A stretch of 64,000 nucleotides of DNA, taken from assembly GCA_040766105.1 (NCBI GenBank), contig JAXGRD010000001.1, positions 1 through 64,000 on the forward strand, written 5' to 3'. Every line of letters starts with the position of its first letter. Position 1 is the stretch's first letter. Below the pieces are notes generated by a model. That model was not told the origin of the DNA, searched no databases, and saw nothing but the letters and a program-made list of their open reading frames with translations. The translations under genes were made by a program, and so were the position numbers. The stretch comes from JAXGRD01 sp040766105. GTDB lineage: Bacteria; Bacillota; Clostridia; Peptostreptococcales; Anaerovoracaceae. Below, piece by piece: positions 34,328-42,669 of this stretch.

Positions 34328-34555
34328 CTACGCTCTCTCTTCGACGTATTTAACGATGTCGCCCACTTTTTGGAACTTTTCCGCATCCTCGTCGGGAACT
34401 TCAATGTCGAACTCTTCTTCGATCGCCATGATGATTTCAACAGCGTCCAAAGAATCCGCTTCCAGGTCCTTCATGAGATGAGTTTCGTTTGTTACCGCTT
34501 CTGCTTCTACGCCCAGCTGGTCTACTATAATATCTCTTACTTTATCAAATGTCAT
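34328..34555 (-). CDS. acpP: acyl carrier protein
   Basis: 75 residues, acidic, with the phosphopantetheine Ser in EADSLDAVEI near residue 36. It carries acyl chains in fatty-acid synthesis. Unusually it is not next to other fab genes but between an ABC-F gene and rex. AGGAGG precedes the ATG. Confidence 0.95.
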   Translation of the reverse strand: MTFDKVRDIIVDQLGVEAEAVTNETHLMKDLEADSLDAVEIIMAIEEEFDIEVPDEDAEKFQKVGDIVKYVEERA

Positions 34556-34595
34556 AATATACCTCCTAAATATCTAACTTCCCGTTAATTATAGA

Positions 34596-36566
34596 TTAGC
34601 CTCCCATGCTTTGCAACCATTTTTCATAAATACTTCCCAGTTTTTCTTTTGTTTCACGCAATTCTACGTCCAATTTGGAGAGCTTTTCATGGTCCGCCAG
34701 AACTTCTTCTTGGCACATTTTATCCTCAATATCGGCGATGCGAATTTCCAATTTTTCGATTTCCGACTCCAGTTTTTCCTGCTCTCTTTTGGCTCTCCGC
34801 TCCGCCGCCTCTTCTTCCTTTTTTCGTCGCCGCTCTTCTGCGGAGCTTAGGACAGCATCTTCCTCCGCTTCCTTCTCCTTCTTTCCCGCTAAGCCTTCCA
34901 AATACTGCTTCCCCGACTCGATTTCCTGCTTCTTTTCCACATAGTAATCGTAGTTTCCAAGGAAGGTGGTCAGCCCCTCTCTTCCCAACTCCATGATTTT
35001 CGTGGGGATTTTCTTGAGAAGATACCGGTCGTGACTGATGATGATGGCCGTCCCGGGAAAATCCAAGAGGGCGTCCTCAAAGACTTCCTTGGAGTCGATA
35101 TCCAAGTGGTTGGTAGGCTCGTCCAGCAAGAGGACGTTGGCGCCGCTGAGCATAAGCTTGAGAAGAGAAAGCCTAGCCTTTTCGCCCCCGCTGAGAGATC
35201 CCACGTTGAGGAATACCATGTCGTTGCGGAAGAGGAAGCTTCCCAAAATGGTGCGCAGCTCCGTGTCCGTGTACTTGGTGTAGGATTCCCGTAGTTCATC
35301 TATCACCGTATTGCTCTCGTTGAGGAGTCGTTGCCCCTGATCGTAGTAACCGAAGCGGATGTTGTGACCCAACTTGATATAGCCCTCGCTGGGCTCCAGC
35401 TCTCCCATGAGGATTCGCATCAAGGTGGTCTTTCCAATGCCGTTGGGACCTACCATGCAGATTCGATCCCCCCGCTTCACGTCCAGGTCCACCTGTTCAA
35501 AGAGGCCTCTTCGATTGCTTCCGTAGCCGAAGCTCTTAGACAAACCCTCCGCCAGCAACACATCCTTTCCGCTTTGGAATTTCTCCTCAAATCGGATTTT
35601 CATGGAACGTCCCTTACCCTTGGGCATGGCGATTTCTTCTCGCCCCGCAGCCTCCATGGTCTTAGCCAGCTTCTTCTCTCTGCTGGCCGCTCGCTTAGCC
35701 AGTTTCTCCGTTCCGTGACCCTTAAATCGACGGATGATTTCTTCCTGCTTCTCCGTCTCCTTCTTGAAGCTTTGGTATTTTCGCAGTTCTTCCTCCCTGC
35801 GTGCGCGCTTCTTTTGGGCAAACTCCGTGTAGTTGCCCTTGTAGGTGTACAGCTTATGATCTTCCACCTCAAAGATGTGGGTAGCCATCTGATCCAAGAA
35901 GTATCGGTCGTGGCTCACCAACAAGATGGTCCCCTTGTAGCTCTTGAGATATTGCTCCAGCCACTTGAGAGTTCCAATATCCAAATGGTTGGTGGGCTCA
36001 TCCAAAAATAACAGGTCCGGTTTCTTGAGAAGGAGCATGGCTAAGGAAAGTCTTGTCCTCTCCCCACCGCTGAGGGTGGTCACCGGCTTGTTGTAGGTTT
36101 CTTCTCCGAAAGCCATGCTGGAGAGAATTCCCTTGATTTCACTTCTATATGTGAAGCCCCCCTGTTTCTGAAAGGCCTCCGCCAACTCGCTTTGGCGGTG
36201 AATGAGTTTCCGCTGTTCCGAGCTGTCGGGTATGCAATCAGCAATCTGTCCCGCAATTTCCATCAGCTCCAGGTCCAAGGCTTTTAGATGGGAGAAGATG
36301 GCTTCCACCTCTTCTATCACGGTTCTGTCCGACTGAAAGTCATCGGTCTGTTTCAAGTAGCCTAAGGTGATGTCGGCAGAAATAAAAAAGTCGCCGCCGT
36401 CACAGGAAAGTTCGCCGGCAAGCATCTTGAGAAGTGTCGTCTTCCCCGCCCCGTTGGCGCCGACAATTCCCACTCGGTCGCCACCGTTAATATGAAAGGA
36501 GACCTTGTCCAGGATGATGTCCGTTCCGTATTCCTTTGTCAAATCCTTTGCACTGATAACGATCAT
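34596..36566 (-). CDS. ABC-F family ribosome-associated ATPase
   Basis: 656 residues. Two ABC modules without membrane domains: the first P-loop GANGAGKTT with signature LSGGERTRL, the second GPNGIGKTT with LSGGEKARL, separated by a basic linker rich in Arg/Lys. The C-terminus (from about 550) is a long coiled coil of Glu/Lys/Arg. This is the YdiF/Uup-like ABC-F layout, acting on stalled or antibiotic-bound ribosomes. Antibiotic resistance cannot be assumed. The ATG overlaps the tsaD stop (ATGA). Confidence 0.92.
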   Translation of the reverse strand: MIVISAKDLTKEYGTDIILDKVSFHINGGDRVGIVGANGAGKTTLLKMLAGELSCDGGDFFISADITLGYLKQTDDFQSDRTVIEEVEAIFSHLKALDLELMEIAGQIADCIPDSSEQRKLIHRQSELAEAFQKQGGFTYRSEIKGILSSMAFGEETYNKPVTTLSGGERTRLSLAMLLLKKPDLLFLDEPTNHLDIGTLKWLEQYLKSYKGTILLVSHDRYFLDQMATHIFEVEDHKLYTYKGNYTEFAQKKRARREEELRKYQSFKKETEKQEEIIRRFKGHGTEKLAKRAASREKKLAKTMEAAGREEIAMPKGKGRSMKIRFEEKFQSGKDVLLAEGLSKSFGYGSNRRGLFEQVDLDVKRGDRICMVGPNGIGKTTLMRILMGELEPSEGYIKLGHNIRFGYYDQGQRLLNESNTVIDELRESYTKYTDTELRTILGSFLFRNDMVFLNVGSLSGGEKARLSLLKLMLSGANVLLLDEPTNHLDIDSKEVFEDALLDFPGTAIIISHDRYLLKKIPTKIMELGREGLTTFLGNYDYYVEKKQEIESGKQYLEGLAGKKEKEAEEDAVLSSAEERRRKKEEEAAERRAKREQEKLESEIEKLEIRIADIEDKMCQEEVLADHEKLSKLDVELRETKEKLGSIYEKWLQSMGG

Positions 36567-37591
36567 GTTTCTCTTCCTAAGGGCACCTGAGCCGCCGCAT
36601 CCAGCGTTAAATCATCTATTCTTCCGTCTTTATACTTGAAATATGCGGCACAGGCAATCATAGCTGCGTTGTCTGTACACAGCAGTGGTGAAGGGATATA
36701 CAGTTGTATTCCGCTTTTCTCGCATGCTGATTGGAGCATCTCTCGCAGTCTGGAGTTGGCGGCAACGCCCCCGGCAACCACCAGCTTGTCCTTTCCTCTC
36801 TCCACGGCAGCACCCACCGCCTTGGTGACAACCACGTCTAAGACCGCCTCCTGAAAGGATGCCGCCACATCGGGAACGTGAATCTCCCGTCCCGCCTGCT
36901 TTTCATTGTTAATGTAGTTCATGACACCGGTCTTGGTTCCGCTGAAGCTGAAGTCCAAGGTGTCCTTCTCCAAAAAAACCCGCTTAAAATCGATGGCCTT
37001 CGGGTCTCCTTCCTTGGCAATCTTATCGATGAGGGGTCCCCCCGGATATCCGAGTCCCAGAACGCGGGCCACCTTGTCGTAGGCCTCTCCCGCCGCATCG
37101 TCCCTTGTCTGCCCCAGAACCGTCATTTTTTCATGGTCTTCCACATCCACGATGGTGGTGTGACCGCCGGAAATAATTAGAGCCATAAAGGGTGGCTCCA
37201 GCTCCGGATACTCCAAAAAATTGGCGCTGATGTGTCCCTGTATGTGATGCACGCCCACCAAGGGTTTTCCCGTAGCCAAAGCGTATGCCTTGGCCGTGGA
37301 AAGTCCAATGAGGAGGGCTCCCACCAGTCCGGGCCCGTAGGTGACCCCGATGACATCCACCTCATTCCATGTGACCTTGGCTTCTCGGAGCGCCTGACCC
37401 ACCACTCGGTTTACATTGTCCAAGTGGTGGCGGGAGGCGATTTCCGGAACCACGCCGCCAAAGACCTTATGCACGTCAATTTGGGAAGCGATGATGTTGG
37501 ACATCACCTCTCTTCCCTCTGCCACTACAGCTGCTGCCGTTTCGTCGCAACTGGATTCTATTCCCAATGTAATGATTTTTCCGTCGATCAT
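36563..37591 (-). CDS. tsaD: tRNA N6-threonylcarbamoyladenosine transferase TsaD
   Basis: 342 residues. The catalytic subunit that places threonylcarbamoyl on A37 of ANN-decoding tRNAs. TLGIESSCDETAAAVV is the start block. The metal-binding HxxxH is in GVHHIQGH, and ISGGHTTI and VAGGVAANSRLR complete the ASKHA ATPase core. The ATG chosen overlaps the rimI stop (ATGA). Works with TsaB and TsaE encoded just upstream; TsaC is not in the window. Confidence 0.97.
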   Translation of the reverse strand: MIDGKIITLGIESSCDETAAAVVAEGREVMSNIIASQIDVHKVFGGVVPEIASRHHLDNVNRVVGQALREAKVTWNEVDVIGVTYGPGLVGALLIGLSTAKAYALATGKPLVGVHHIQGHISANFLEYPELEPPFMALIISGGHTTIVDVEDHEKMTVLGQTRDDAAGEAYDKVARVLGLGYPGGPLIDKIAKEGDPKAIDFKRVFLEKDTLDFSFSGTKTGVMNYINNEKQAGREIHVPDVAASFQEAVLDVVVTKAVGAAVERGKDKLVVAGGVAANSRLREMLQSACEKSGIQLYIPSPLLCTDNAAMIACAAYFKYKDGRIDDLTLDAAAQVPLGRET

Positions 37592-38043
37592 TCCGTTTCT
37601 TCTCCACGCCACATGATGATAGCGTCCTCTCCCGTGTCAGTATAGTACTTCGGTCTTCTTCCCACATCGATAAAACCGAACTTTTTGTAGAGTGCCAGCG
37701 CCTCCACATTGGATGGCCGCACCTCCAAAGTATGTCGCTTCAATCCTACTTGAATGGTGTAGTCCAGCAGAGTGTGGACGATGGCGCTACCCACGGATTT
37801 CTTCCGATAGTCCGGGTGGACCGCCACGTTGGTGATATGCCCCTCGTCACCAATAATCCAAAGGCCGGCATATCCCACTATCCTCTCATCGATTTCCGCC
37901 ACCAAGTAAAAGGCGATGTCGTTTTCCGTCAGCTCCTTGCGAAAGGCGTCCCGGCTCCAAGGGTCGTTGAAGCACAGTTTCTCCACCTGATAGATTCCCT
38001 CTTCATCCCCCGATTCTGCCTGCCTAATGAGAAGTTCCTTCAT
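37588..38043 (-). CDS. rimI: ribosomal protein S18 N-acetyltransferase-like (RimI)
   Basis: 151 residues, GNAT fold. LVAEIDERIVGYAGLW and the acetyl-CoA motif VHPDYRKKSVGSAI are clear, and ALYKKFGFIDVGRRPKYY is the usual C-terminal block. It acetylates N-termini, S18 by analogy. Start overlaps the tsaB stop by four bases. Confidence 0.92.
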   Translation of the reverse strand: MKELLIRQAESGDEEGIYQVEKLCFNDPWSRDAFRKELTENDIAFYLVAEIDERIVGYAGLWIIGDEGHITNVAVHPDYRKKSVGSAIVHTLLDYTIQVGLKRHTLEVRPSNVEALALYKKFGFIDVGRRPKYYTDTGEDAIIMWRGEETE

Positions 38044-38732
38044 AGGGTCTCCTTCTTTTCCTGCAACTTACGCTCCGCCTCTGGGATGCGCATATAGTTT
38101 GGCTTTAGGGTATCGTAGTCCAGCTCCGAGGGATTCTCCATCCCGGCCGCTTCCTTTGCAACCCTGCCTGCGCTTTGATTGATATCTTCGCAACGGATGG
38201 TTTTTCCCTTTTCTTCTGCCCAAACGGAAATCCGCTCCCCGTAGGCCTTCAGCCCGTCTCCCACAAAGAGGATGTTGTCCTCTTTTTCCAATATGTCCAA
38301 GAAATCGTCCAGCATATAGGGCCCTCCGGGGATGATGTCCTTCGCTCCCCGGTAAGCACCGCCGTAAATCTGGCTTCTTCTCGCATCCAAGATGGGACAG
38401 ACGATATACTCGCCATCTTCTTCACCCTGTCTGCCAAAGGCATCCAAGGTGGGCACGGCTATCAAGGGAATCCCCGTAATTTGGTTGAGGGCTCTTCCCG
38501 CAGAAACGCCGATACGGATACCGGTAAAAGACCCCGGTCCCACGGATACTGCGATGTGTTTAATTTCTTCCCAGGAAACCTTCCGTTCTTCCATAATCTC
38601 ATTGATCATGGGGGTGAGGGTCTGCAGATGGTTCATCACCTGGGTTCCCGTCTTCTCATATAAGTCGCCGTTCTCACTGAGGAGGGCAACGGAACAGTAG
38701 GGTCCCGTGGTTTCTATTGCTAAAATATACAT
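38040..38732 (-). CDS. tsaB: tRNA threonylcarbamoyladenosine biosynthesis protein TsaB
   Basis: 230 residues. An inactive TsaD paralogue that scaffolds the t6A complex. The start MYILAIETTGPYCSVALL and the GPGSFTGIRIG block are diagnostic, and the C-terminal part is shorter than TsaD. It overlaps tsaE by 13 bases and rimI by four, so it is part of a tight operon. Confidence 0.95.
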   Translation of the reverse strand: MYILAIETTGPYCSVALLSENGDLYEKTGTQVMNHLQTLTPMINEIMEERKVSWEEIKHIAVSVGPGSFTGIRIGVSAGRALNQITGIPLIAVPTLDAFGRQGEEDGEYIVCPILDARRSQIYGGAYRGAKDIIPGGPYMLDDFLDILEKEDNILFVGDGLKAYGERISVWAEEKGKTIRCEDINQSAGRVAKEAAGMENPSELDYDTLKPNYMRIPEAERKLQEKKETL

Positions 38733-39142
38733 GTGTATTCCCTCTCCTCAGAAGATGCGCCGTACTCCAAATAAACCCTGAGGGCATCCTCAGGGAGCAG
38801 TTCTTCAATTTGATCCGCCCACTCCACGACGCAGAGGCCGTCTCCGTAGAAGTATTCTTCGTAGCCCAGTTCATACATTTCTTCCGTGTCGTTGATTCTG
38901 TAAACATCAAAATGATAAAGCGGCAATCTGCCGCTCTTGTATTCCTGCACAATGGTAAAGGTGGGGCTGGTGACCTCTTCCTTCACACCCAATCCTTGGG
39001 CGATGGCCTTGGTCAAGGTGGTCTTTCCGGTGCCTAAGTCTCCTACCAGTGCAATGACCGTTCCCGGCTTGGCCATGGCGGCCAATTCCTTGCCAAAGGC
39101 TTCCGTTTCTCCCGTGTTTTTAATCGCAATTCTTTTCTTCAT
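38720..39142 (-). CDS. tsaE: tRNA threonylcarbamoyladenosine biosynthesis ATPase TsaE
   Basis: 140 residues. A P-loop ATPase that drives turnover of the TsaBD complex. LVGDLGTGKTTLTKAIAQGL is Walker A, SPTFTIVQEY follows, and HFDVYRI with EEYFYGDGLCVVEWAD forms the Walker B region. Standard length. First of the t6A block, 36 bases after the ECF gene. Confidence 0.96.
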   Translation of the reverse strand: MKKRIAIKNTGETEAFGKELAAMAKPGTVIALVGDLGTGKTTLTKAIAQGLGVKEEVTSPTFTIVQEYKSGRLPLYHFDVYRINDTEEMYELGYEEYFYGDGLCVVEWADQIEELLPEDALRVYLEYGASSEEREYTCIF

Positions 39143-39178
39143 GAGGGTATTTTAACACAAAAAACCGTGGGCCGGATA

Positions 39179-39742
39179 CTATTTATGTAGGAAGGAAGAT
39201 ATTCTCTTGTAGAGAACAAAGGTAATGAGGGCGTTGATGGTCGCCTTGGTCAGGTTAAAGGCGATGATGACCGGAAGCAAGGGATAGATTGCCTCTCTGG
39301 GCATGCCCAAAAAATACGGCGTCACCAAAAGGTTTGCAGGTATCATCACCAAGGTCATGGCAAGGATGCCGCAGATGAGGGCGATGACCGCCGACTTTCT
39401 GGTCTTGCTCCTCTTGTAAATCAGTCCTGCCACGATGACAAATGCACCCGTTGCAATGATGTGCATGAGGATGCCGTAGATGCCGCTTGCCGCACTGACA
39501 GTCACACCTTGGACAACGGAGGTCACCACGGTGAGCAACAGTCCCGCCAAGGGTCCGAAGGCAAAGGTTCCGATGATAATGGGAACGTCCGCCGGATCGT
39601 ATTCCAGGAAGGGGGCTGCCGGGAAGATGGGGAAGTGAATGAAGGAAACCAGCACGATGGCGATGGCCACCAGCATTCCCATCTTTGCCAGCTTCACCGT
39701 ATTCTTCTGTCTGTTTAGTGAGTTGTTATTCCCCTGATTCAT
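39179..39742 (-). CDS. ECF transporter S component, RibU-like
   Basis: 187 residues with about five to six membrane helices. LEYDPADVPIIIGTFAFGPLAGL is close to the RibU (riboflavin) signature, in which a conserved D-x-P-ad loop precedes FAFGPLAG. It would pair with a shared ECF energising module not in the window. No FMN riboswitch lies upstream, because the start is inside the pepV coding end (17-base overlap). Substrate is most likely a flavin but not proven. Confidence 0.8.
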   Translation of the reverse strand: MNQGNNNSLNRQKNTVKLAKMGMLVAIAIVLVSFIHFPIFPAAPFLEYDPADVPIIIGTFAFGPLAGLLLTVVTSVVQGVTVSAASGIYGILMHIIATGAFVIVAGLIYKRSKTRKSAVIALICGILAMTLVMIPANLLVTPYFLGMPREAIYPLLPVIIAFNLTKATINALITFVLYKRISSFLHK

Positions 39743-41174
39743 TTTGCTTCTCCTCTTTCGTCAGCCTGTATATGGCATCCCCATAGATATATGTCATGAT
39801 GCGGAATTGCTCCAAATCAATATATTCATTCTTTTGATGGGCGATATCCGGCTCTCCCGGAAAGCTGCTCCCAAAGGCAATCATATTTTTGAATGCCCTG
39901 GCATAGGTGCCGCCACCGATAACCTTGGGCTTGCTGTCTTCATCTCCCGTGTGTTCCCTGTATATGTCCATCAAGGTCTTGATGAAGGGGTCGTCCTCGG
40001 GAAAATAGATGGACTCCTGCTTCTTGCCCTTAACGATGCCCAGGTTGTATTGGGTACAAACAGGGTCCAAGGAACTATAGATATCCTCCGCGTCTGCCGT
40101 CACCGGGTAGCGGATGTTAATGGTCAGCCTCGCCGCCTTTCGGTCCATCTCTATCATTCCCACGTTGAGAACTGTAGCACCGGAAGGCTCGTCTTCCATC
40201 CTGCACCCCAGGGACTCTCCGTCGGTTTCTCGTCCAATATGTTTGTTGTAGAAGGATATAAACTCGTTTACATCATCCTTGGCAAAGTTCAGTTCCCCCA
40301 AGAACTCCATCATGAGGGATATGGCATTGACGCCCAACTCCGGTCTGGCACCGTGAGAAGATACGCCTTTCACGACGATTTCAAAACTCTTGCCCACCGC
40401 CTTGCCGCGAACATCCATCTTGCCGTCTTCTCTGAGTGTGGCGATTCGTCCTCGGATTTCCTCATATCGTTCCGGATCCTCCGCTTTGATTACCGCTCTC
40501 GCTGAATCCGCCACCATGTTGGGGGCACTGCCCCCCTGAAAACTACGCAACTCCAAGCCTTTTCCCGTATTCTTTTCAAATTTCTTTGCCAAATCAAAGA
40601 CCAGGATGCCCTTCTCTCCGTTAATAGCGGGAAATTCTGCATCGGGGGTAAAACCAAAGTCCGGCGATGCTTCCTTCGATAGATAGTAGGTCATCCCTTC
40701 CCAGTTGGTTTCTTCATCCAAGCCCAAAATCAATCGGACTCTCTTCTGTGGAATTAGCTCCAAATCCTGCAAGGCCTTCATGGCAAAAAGTACCGCAACA
40801 GCAGGTCCCTTGTTATCAATGGCACCTCTTCCGTACAGTTTTCCCTCTGCTATCTCGCCGGCAAAGGGAGAATAGTCCCAGTCGTTGCCTTCCGGCACCG
40901 TATCCAGGTGGCAGGCAATTCCCATGATTTCTGCACCTGCATCCCCGCCAAACTCCAAGTGACCGCCATAGTTATCCGTGTTCACAGCCTGAAATCCGAA
41001 ACTCGTCCCCTTGTTCAGCACATACTCGAAAGCCTCCTGAACACCTTTCCCAAAGGGAAAATCACCCTCGGCATCCGACACCACGCTTTTGATGGATATC
41101 AACTCCGAGAGTGCATCCAGTTGCGACTCCCAATTCTCATCTATTTTGCTTTTTATCTTGTCCAGTTGGCTCAT
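39726..41174 (-). CDS. pepV: dipeptidase PepV, M20 family
   Basis: 482 residues. Zinc dipeptidase of the carnosinase-like PepV group. ACHLDTVPEGNDWDYSPF carries the first metal His and Asp, LYGRGAIDNKGP the bridging Asp, and LGLDEETNWEGM the catalytic Glu pair. A late GGGTYARAFKNMIAFG segment is typical of PepV. It lies five bases after the nifU-like stop. Confidence 0.93.
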   Translation of the reverse strand: MSQLDKIKSKIDENWESQLDALSELISIKSVVSDAEGDFPFGKGVQEAFEYVLNKGTSFGFQAVNTDNYGGHLEFGGDAGAEIMGIACHLDTVPEGNDWDYSPFAGEIAEGKLYGRGAIDNKGPAVAVLFAMKALQDLELIPQKRVRLILGLDEETNWEGMTYYLSKEASPDFGFTPDAEFPAINGEKGILVFDLAKKFEKNTGKGLELRSFQGGSAPNMVADSARAVIKAEDPERYEEIRGRIATLREDGKMDVRGKAVGKSFEIVVKGVSSHGARPELGVNAISLMMEFLGELNFAKDDVNEFISFYNKHIGRETDGESLGCRMEDEPSGATVLNVGMIEMDRKAARLTINIRYPVTADAEDIYSSLDPVCTQYNLGIVKGKKQESIYFPEDDPFIKTLMDIYREHTGDEDSKPKVIGGGTYARAFKNMIAFGSSFPGEPDIAHQKNEYIDLEQFRIMTYIYGDAIYRLTKEEKQNESGE

Positions 41175-41179
41175 AGGGG

Positions 41180-41404
41180 CTATTCAACCGCCTCAACTCT
41201 CTCGATTTCCGGATAGCTTTCCTTCAAGAGCTTTTCCACTACGCCCTTAATGGTCATCTTCGCTCCGGGACAACCGGCGCAGTGACCCTGCAAGCGCACC
41301 TTCACTACATGATCGTCGGTGTATTCCACAAACTCAATATCCCCGCCGTCTCTCTGCAGGAAAGGTCTGATTTGCTCTAATCCTTCTTTAATTTTCTGTT
41401 CCAT
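41180..41404 (-). CDS. NifU-like C-terminal domain protein (iron-sulfur scaffold)
   Basis: 74 residues from an ATG preceded by AAGGAG. LQRDGGDIEFVEY and the CxxC in GHCAGCPGAKMTIK are the NifU-C marks; the two Cys bridge a 4Fe-4S cluster between subunits for delivery to target proteins. It suits an anaerobe rich in iron-sulfur enzymes. First gene of the leftward run ending at rex. The G-rich structured interval lies upstream. Confidence 0.92.
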   Translation of the reverse strand: MEQKIKEGLEQIRPFLQRDGGDIEFVEYTDDHVVKVRLQGHCAGCPGAKMTIKGVVEKLLKESYPEIERVEAVE

Positions 41405-41531
41405 GATTTTCTCCTTCATTCGGTTTGTTGCATTGTTTAACCCATAGATACACTTCTCCCGGGTCTTTGAAACGCAGCTCGCCACATTCCACAGTTACAG
41501 TATACTTTCTTTCGGGGAAAGACGCAAGGAT

Positions 41532-41574
41532 GGGGAGTGGAGTGTGGGGTTAGTGGGGTTGGGGGTGGGAGGGG
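41532..41574 (+). other. G-quadruplex-forming motif
   Basis: The plus strand has runs GGGG (546-549), GGGG (555-558), GGGGG (561-565), GGG (567-569) and GGGG (571-574) with loops of one to five bases, plus GGGG at 532-535. This meets the classic G4 pattern. It lies about 130-170 bases upstream of the nifU-like start, on its non-coding strand. Confidence 0.6.
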
Positions 41575-41678
41575 TTGGTTTTTGGGTGCGCTTTACGTAA
41601 TGCCAAAATTTTCGTTTTATGTATAGCTACGGTATGAGAATCCAGAGTGAGGCGGTGATATCATATAGAAGAATTTCA

Positions 41679-41898
41679 TGTCAGCCCGAATGGAGTCTTT
41701 TTGTGGATTAGTGGGGGTTGAGAGACACCATTTTTGACGATTCGAGAAATTTAATCTTCGGGATGACTGCTTGTTTTGCGGTAAAGGGTATATTAGGTTG
41801 TTCTTTGTAGTAGTCGCACCAACTCCAGGTTGTTGCAGAGTCAAAAATGGTGTCTGGAGATTTAAGTAACTGCATTTTAGACTCCATTTGGGCTGACA
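41679..41898. other. nested long inverted repeats, unit 1
   Basis: Outer arms TGTCAGCCCGAATGGAGTC (41679-41697) and its complement at 41880-41898 match 18 of 19. Inner arms AGACACCATTTTTGAC (41723-41738) and 41840-41855 match 16 of 16. The apical loop is 101 bases. AGAATTT flanks both ends (41671-41677 and 41901-41907). No gene is seen. Possible structured RNA or a miniature inverted-repeat element. Confidence 0.8.
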
Positions 41899-41948
41899 CA
41901 AGAATTTGTCGGTTGGTGGAGGTGGTTGTCGGAAAAATGTGAACAAGC

Positions 41949-41999
41949 AAAATGTTGACAGTTAGCCGGACTCTTGGCGCTGCTGTCAACATTTTTTTG
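41949..41999 (+). terminator. terminator-like hairpin with TGTTGACA arms
   Basis: AAAATGTTGACAG (949-961) and CTGTCAACATTTT (983-995) form a perfect 13-bp stem, and TTTTTTT follows on the plus strand. No rightward gene precedes it, so it may end an RNA made from the structured unit at 41679-41898. Confidence 0.6.
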
Positions 42000-42107
42000 A
42001 AGAATGTGTGGATGGTGGAGATTTGTGCGTTTCTGTCCTTGGGACGGGTTTGCATAATGCCTAGTTTCTCTCATTATGTCCAGTCAAGACTTGTGAAGGA
42101 GCATTTC

Positions 42108-42148
42108 ATGTTGACAGCGGCCTTGTGAAACCTTCAGATTGTCAACAT
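42108..42148. repeat. second TGTTGACA hairpin
   Basis: ATGTTGACA (108-116) and TGTCAACAT (140-148) form a 9-bp stem with the same arm sequence as the hairpin at 41949, but a different loop and only a short T-run. Confidence 0.6.
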
Positions 42149-42164
42149 TTTGCTTGTACCGAAG

Positions 42165-42320
42165 TTTGGGGGCATGGGTGTAGAGGAAGGTTGAGTGAGT
42201 GGTTGAGGGGTGAGATTGGGTAATGGGGCGGTGGCGGGTGGGCAAGAGTATGGAGAAGGGTTGAGTGGGGGAGTTGTTGAGTTGGTGCCGGGTGGATGGG
42301 GATGAGGATGGACTTAGTTT
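42165..42320 (+). other. C-poor, G/T/A-rich tract
   Basis: About 155 bases in which the plus strand is almost free of C and rich in GGG and GGGG runs separated by T/A. It matches the style of the tract at 41530-41590. Leftward reading frames here encode only Pro/Thr/Ser-rich low-complexity peptides and are not convincing genes. Confidence 0.6.
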
Positions 42321-42386
42321 GAGTGGTATCCCCACTGCGTGGGGATGATTGAAGTGCCACGTTGCGGTGGTTTGTTGTAAAATCGA

Positions 42387-42617
42387 CGGTCGCCTGAAAT
42401 ACTGACAAAATGGGGTGTTTTATGGATGCCTGCCAGTATAAAGGGGAGTTGAATGCTGATTATGAGAGTCTATGTGATACCGAGGGTGGCAACGGGTAAA
42501 GTTTTACTCATCATCTTCCAATCTCTTGTCGGTGGTACGGATTTGGACAAGAAAAAAGTCAGTTATACTGGCAGGCACGGGTAAAAAATGGCAAAAAGAC
42601 AGAATTTCGGGCGACCG
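42387..42617. other. nested long inverted repeats, unit 2
   Basis: Outer arms CGGTCGCCTGAAATACTGAC (42387-42406) and 42598-42617 match at 17 of 20. Inner arms TGCCTGCCAGTATAA (42427-42441) and 42563-42577 match 15 of 15. The loop is 121 bases. The architecture and overall size (231 bases) mirror unit 1 (220 bases), although the sequences differ. Confidence 0.8.
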
Positions 42618-42640
42618 AACTTCTGCCTAGATAGGATGTA

Positions 42641-42666
42641 GCGTTTCGTTGCGTGCAACGAAACGC
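42641..42666. other. perfect hairpin next to the membrane-protein stop
   Basis: GCGTTTCGTTG (641-651) and CAACGAAACGC (656-666) form an 11-bp stem with a four-base loop. It lies three bases after the stop of the leftward gene at 42670 and may end that operon, though no T-run follows. Confidence 0.6.
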
Positions 42667-42669
42667 AAC

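Noticed and set aside
33688..34440. A 250-residue version of Rex starting within acpP
   Set aside because: The extra 40 N-terminal residues are the acpP coding frame read out of phase; the 210-residue form matches the family.
39743..39900. FMN riboswitch upstream of the RibU-like gene
   Set aside because: The region is coding sequence of pepV and the conserved FMN element blocks are absent.
42320..42350. A sequence resembling a type I CRISPR repeat: ATCCCCAC-TGC-GTGGGGAT followed by GATTG
   Set aside because: Only one copy is present, there are no spacers and no cas genes in the window. I treat it as one more hairpin of the structured interval.
41617..42408. Leftward open frames of 65-115 codons in the structured interval
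   Set aside because: They encode Pro/Thr/Ser/His-rich low-complexity peptides produced by the C-rich strand, overlap each other in different frames and lack good ribosome-binding sites.
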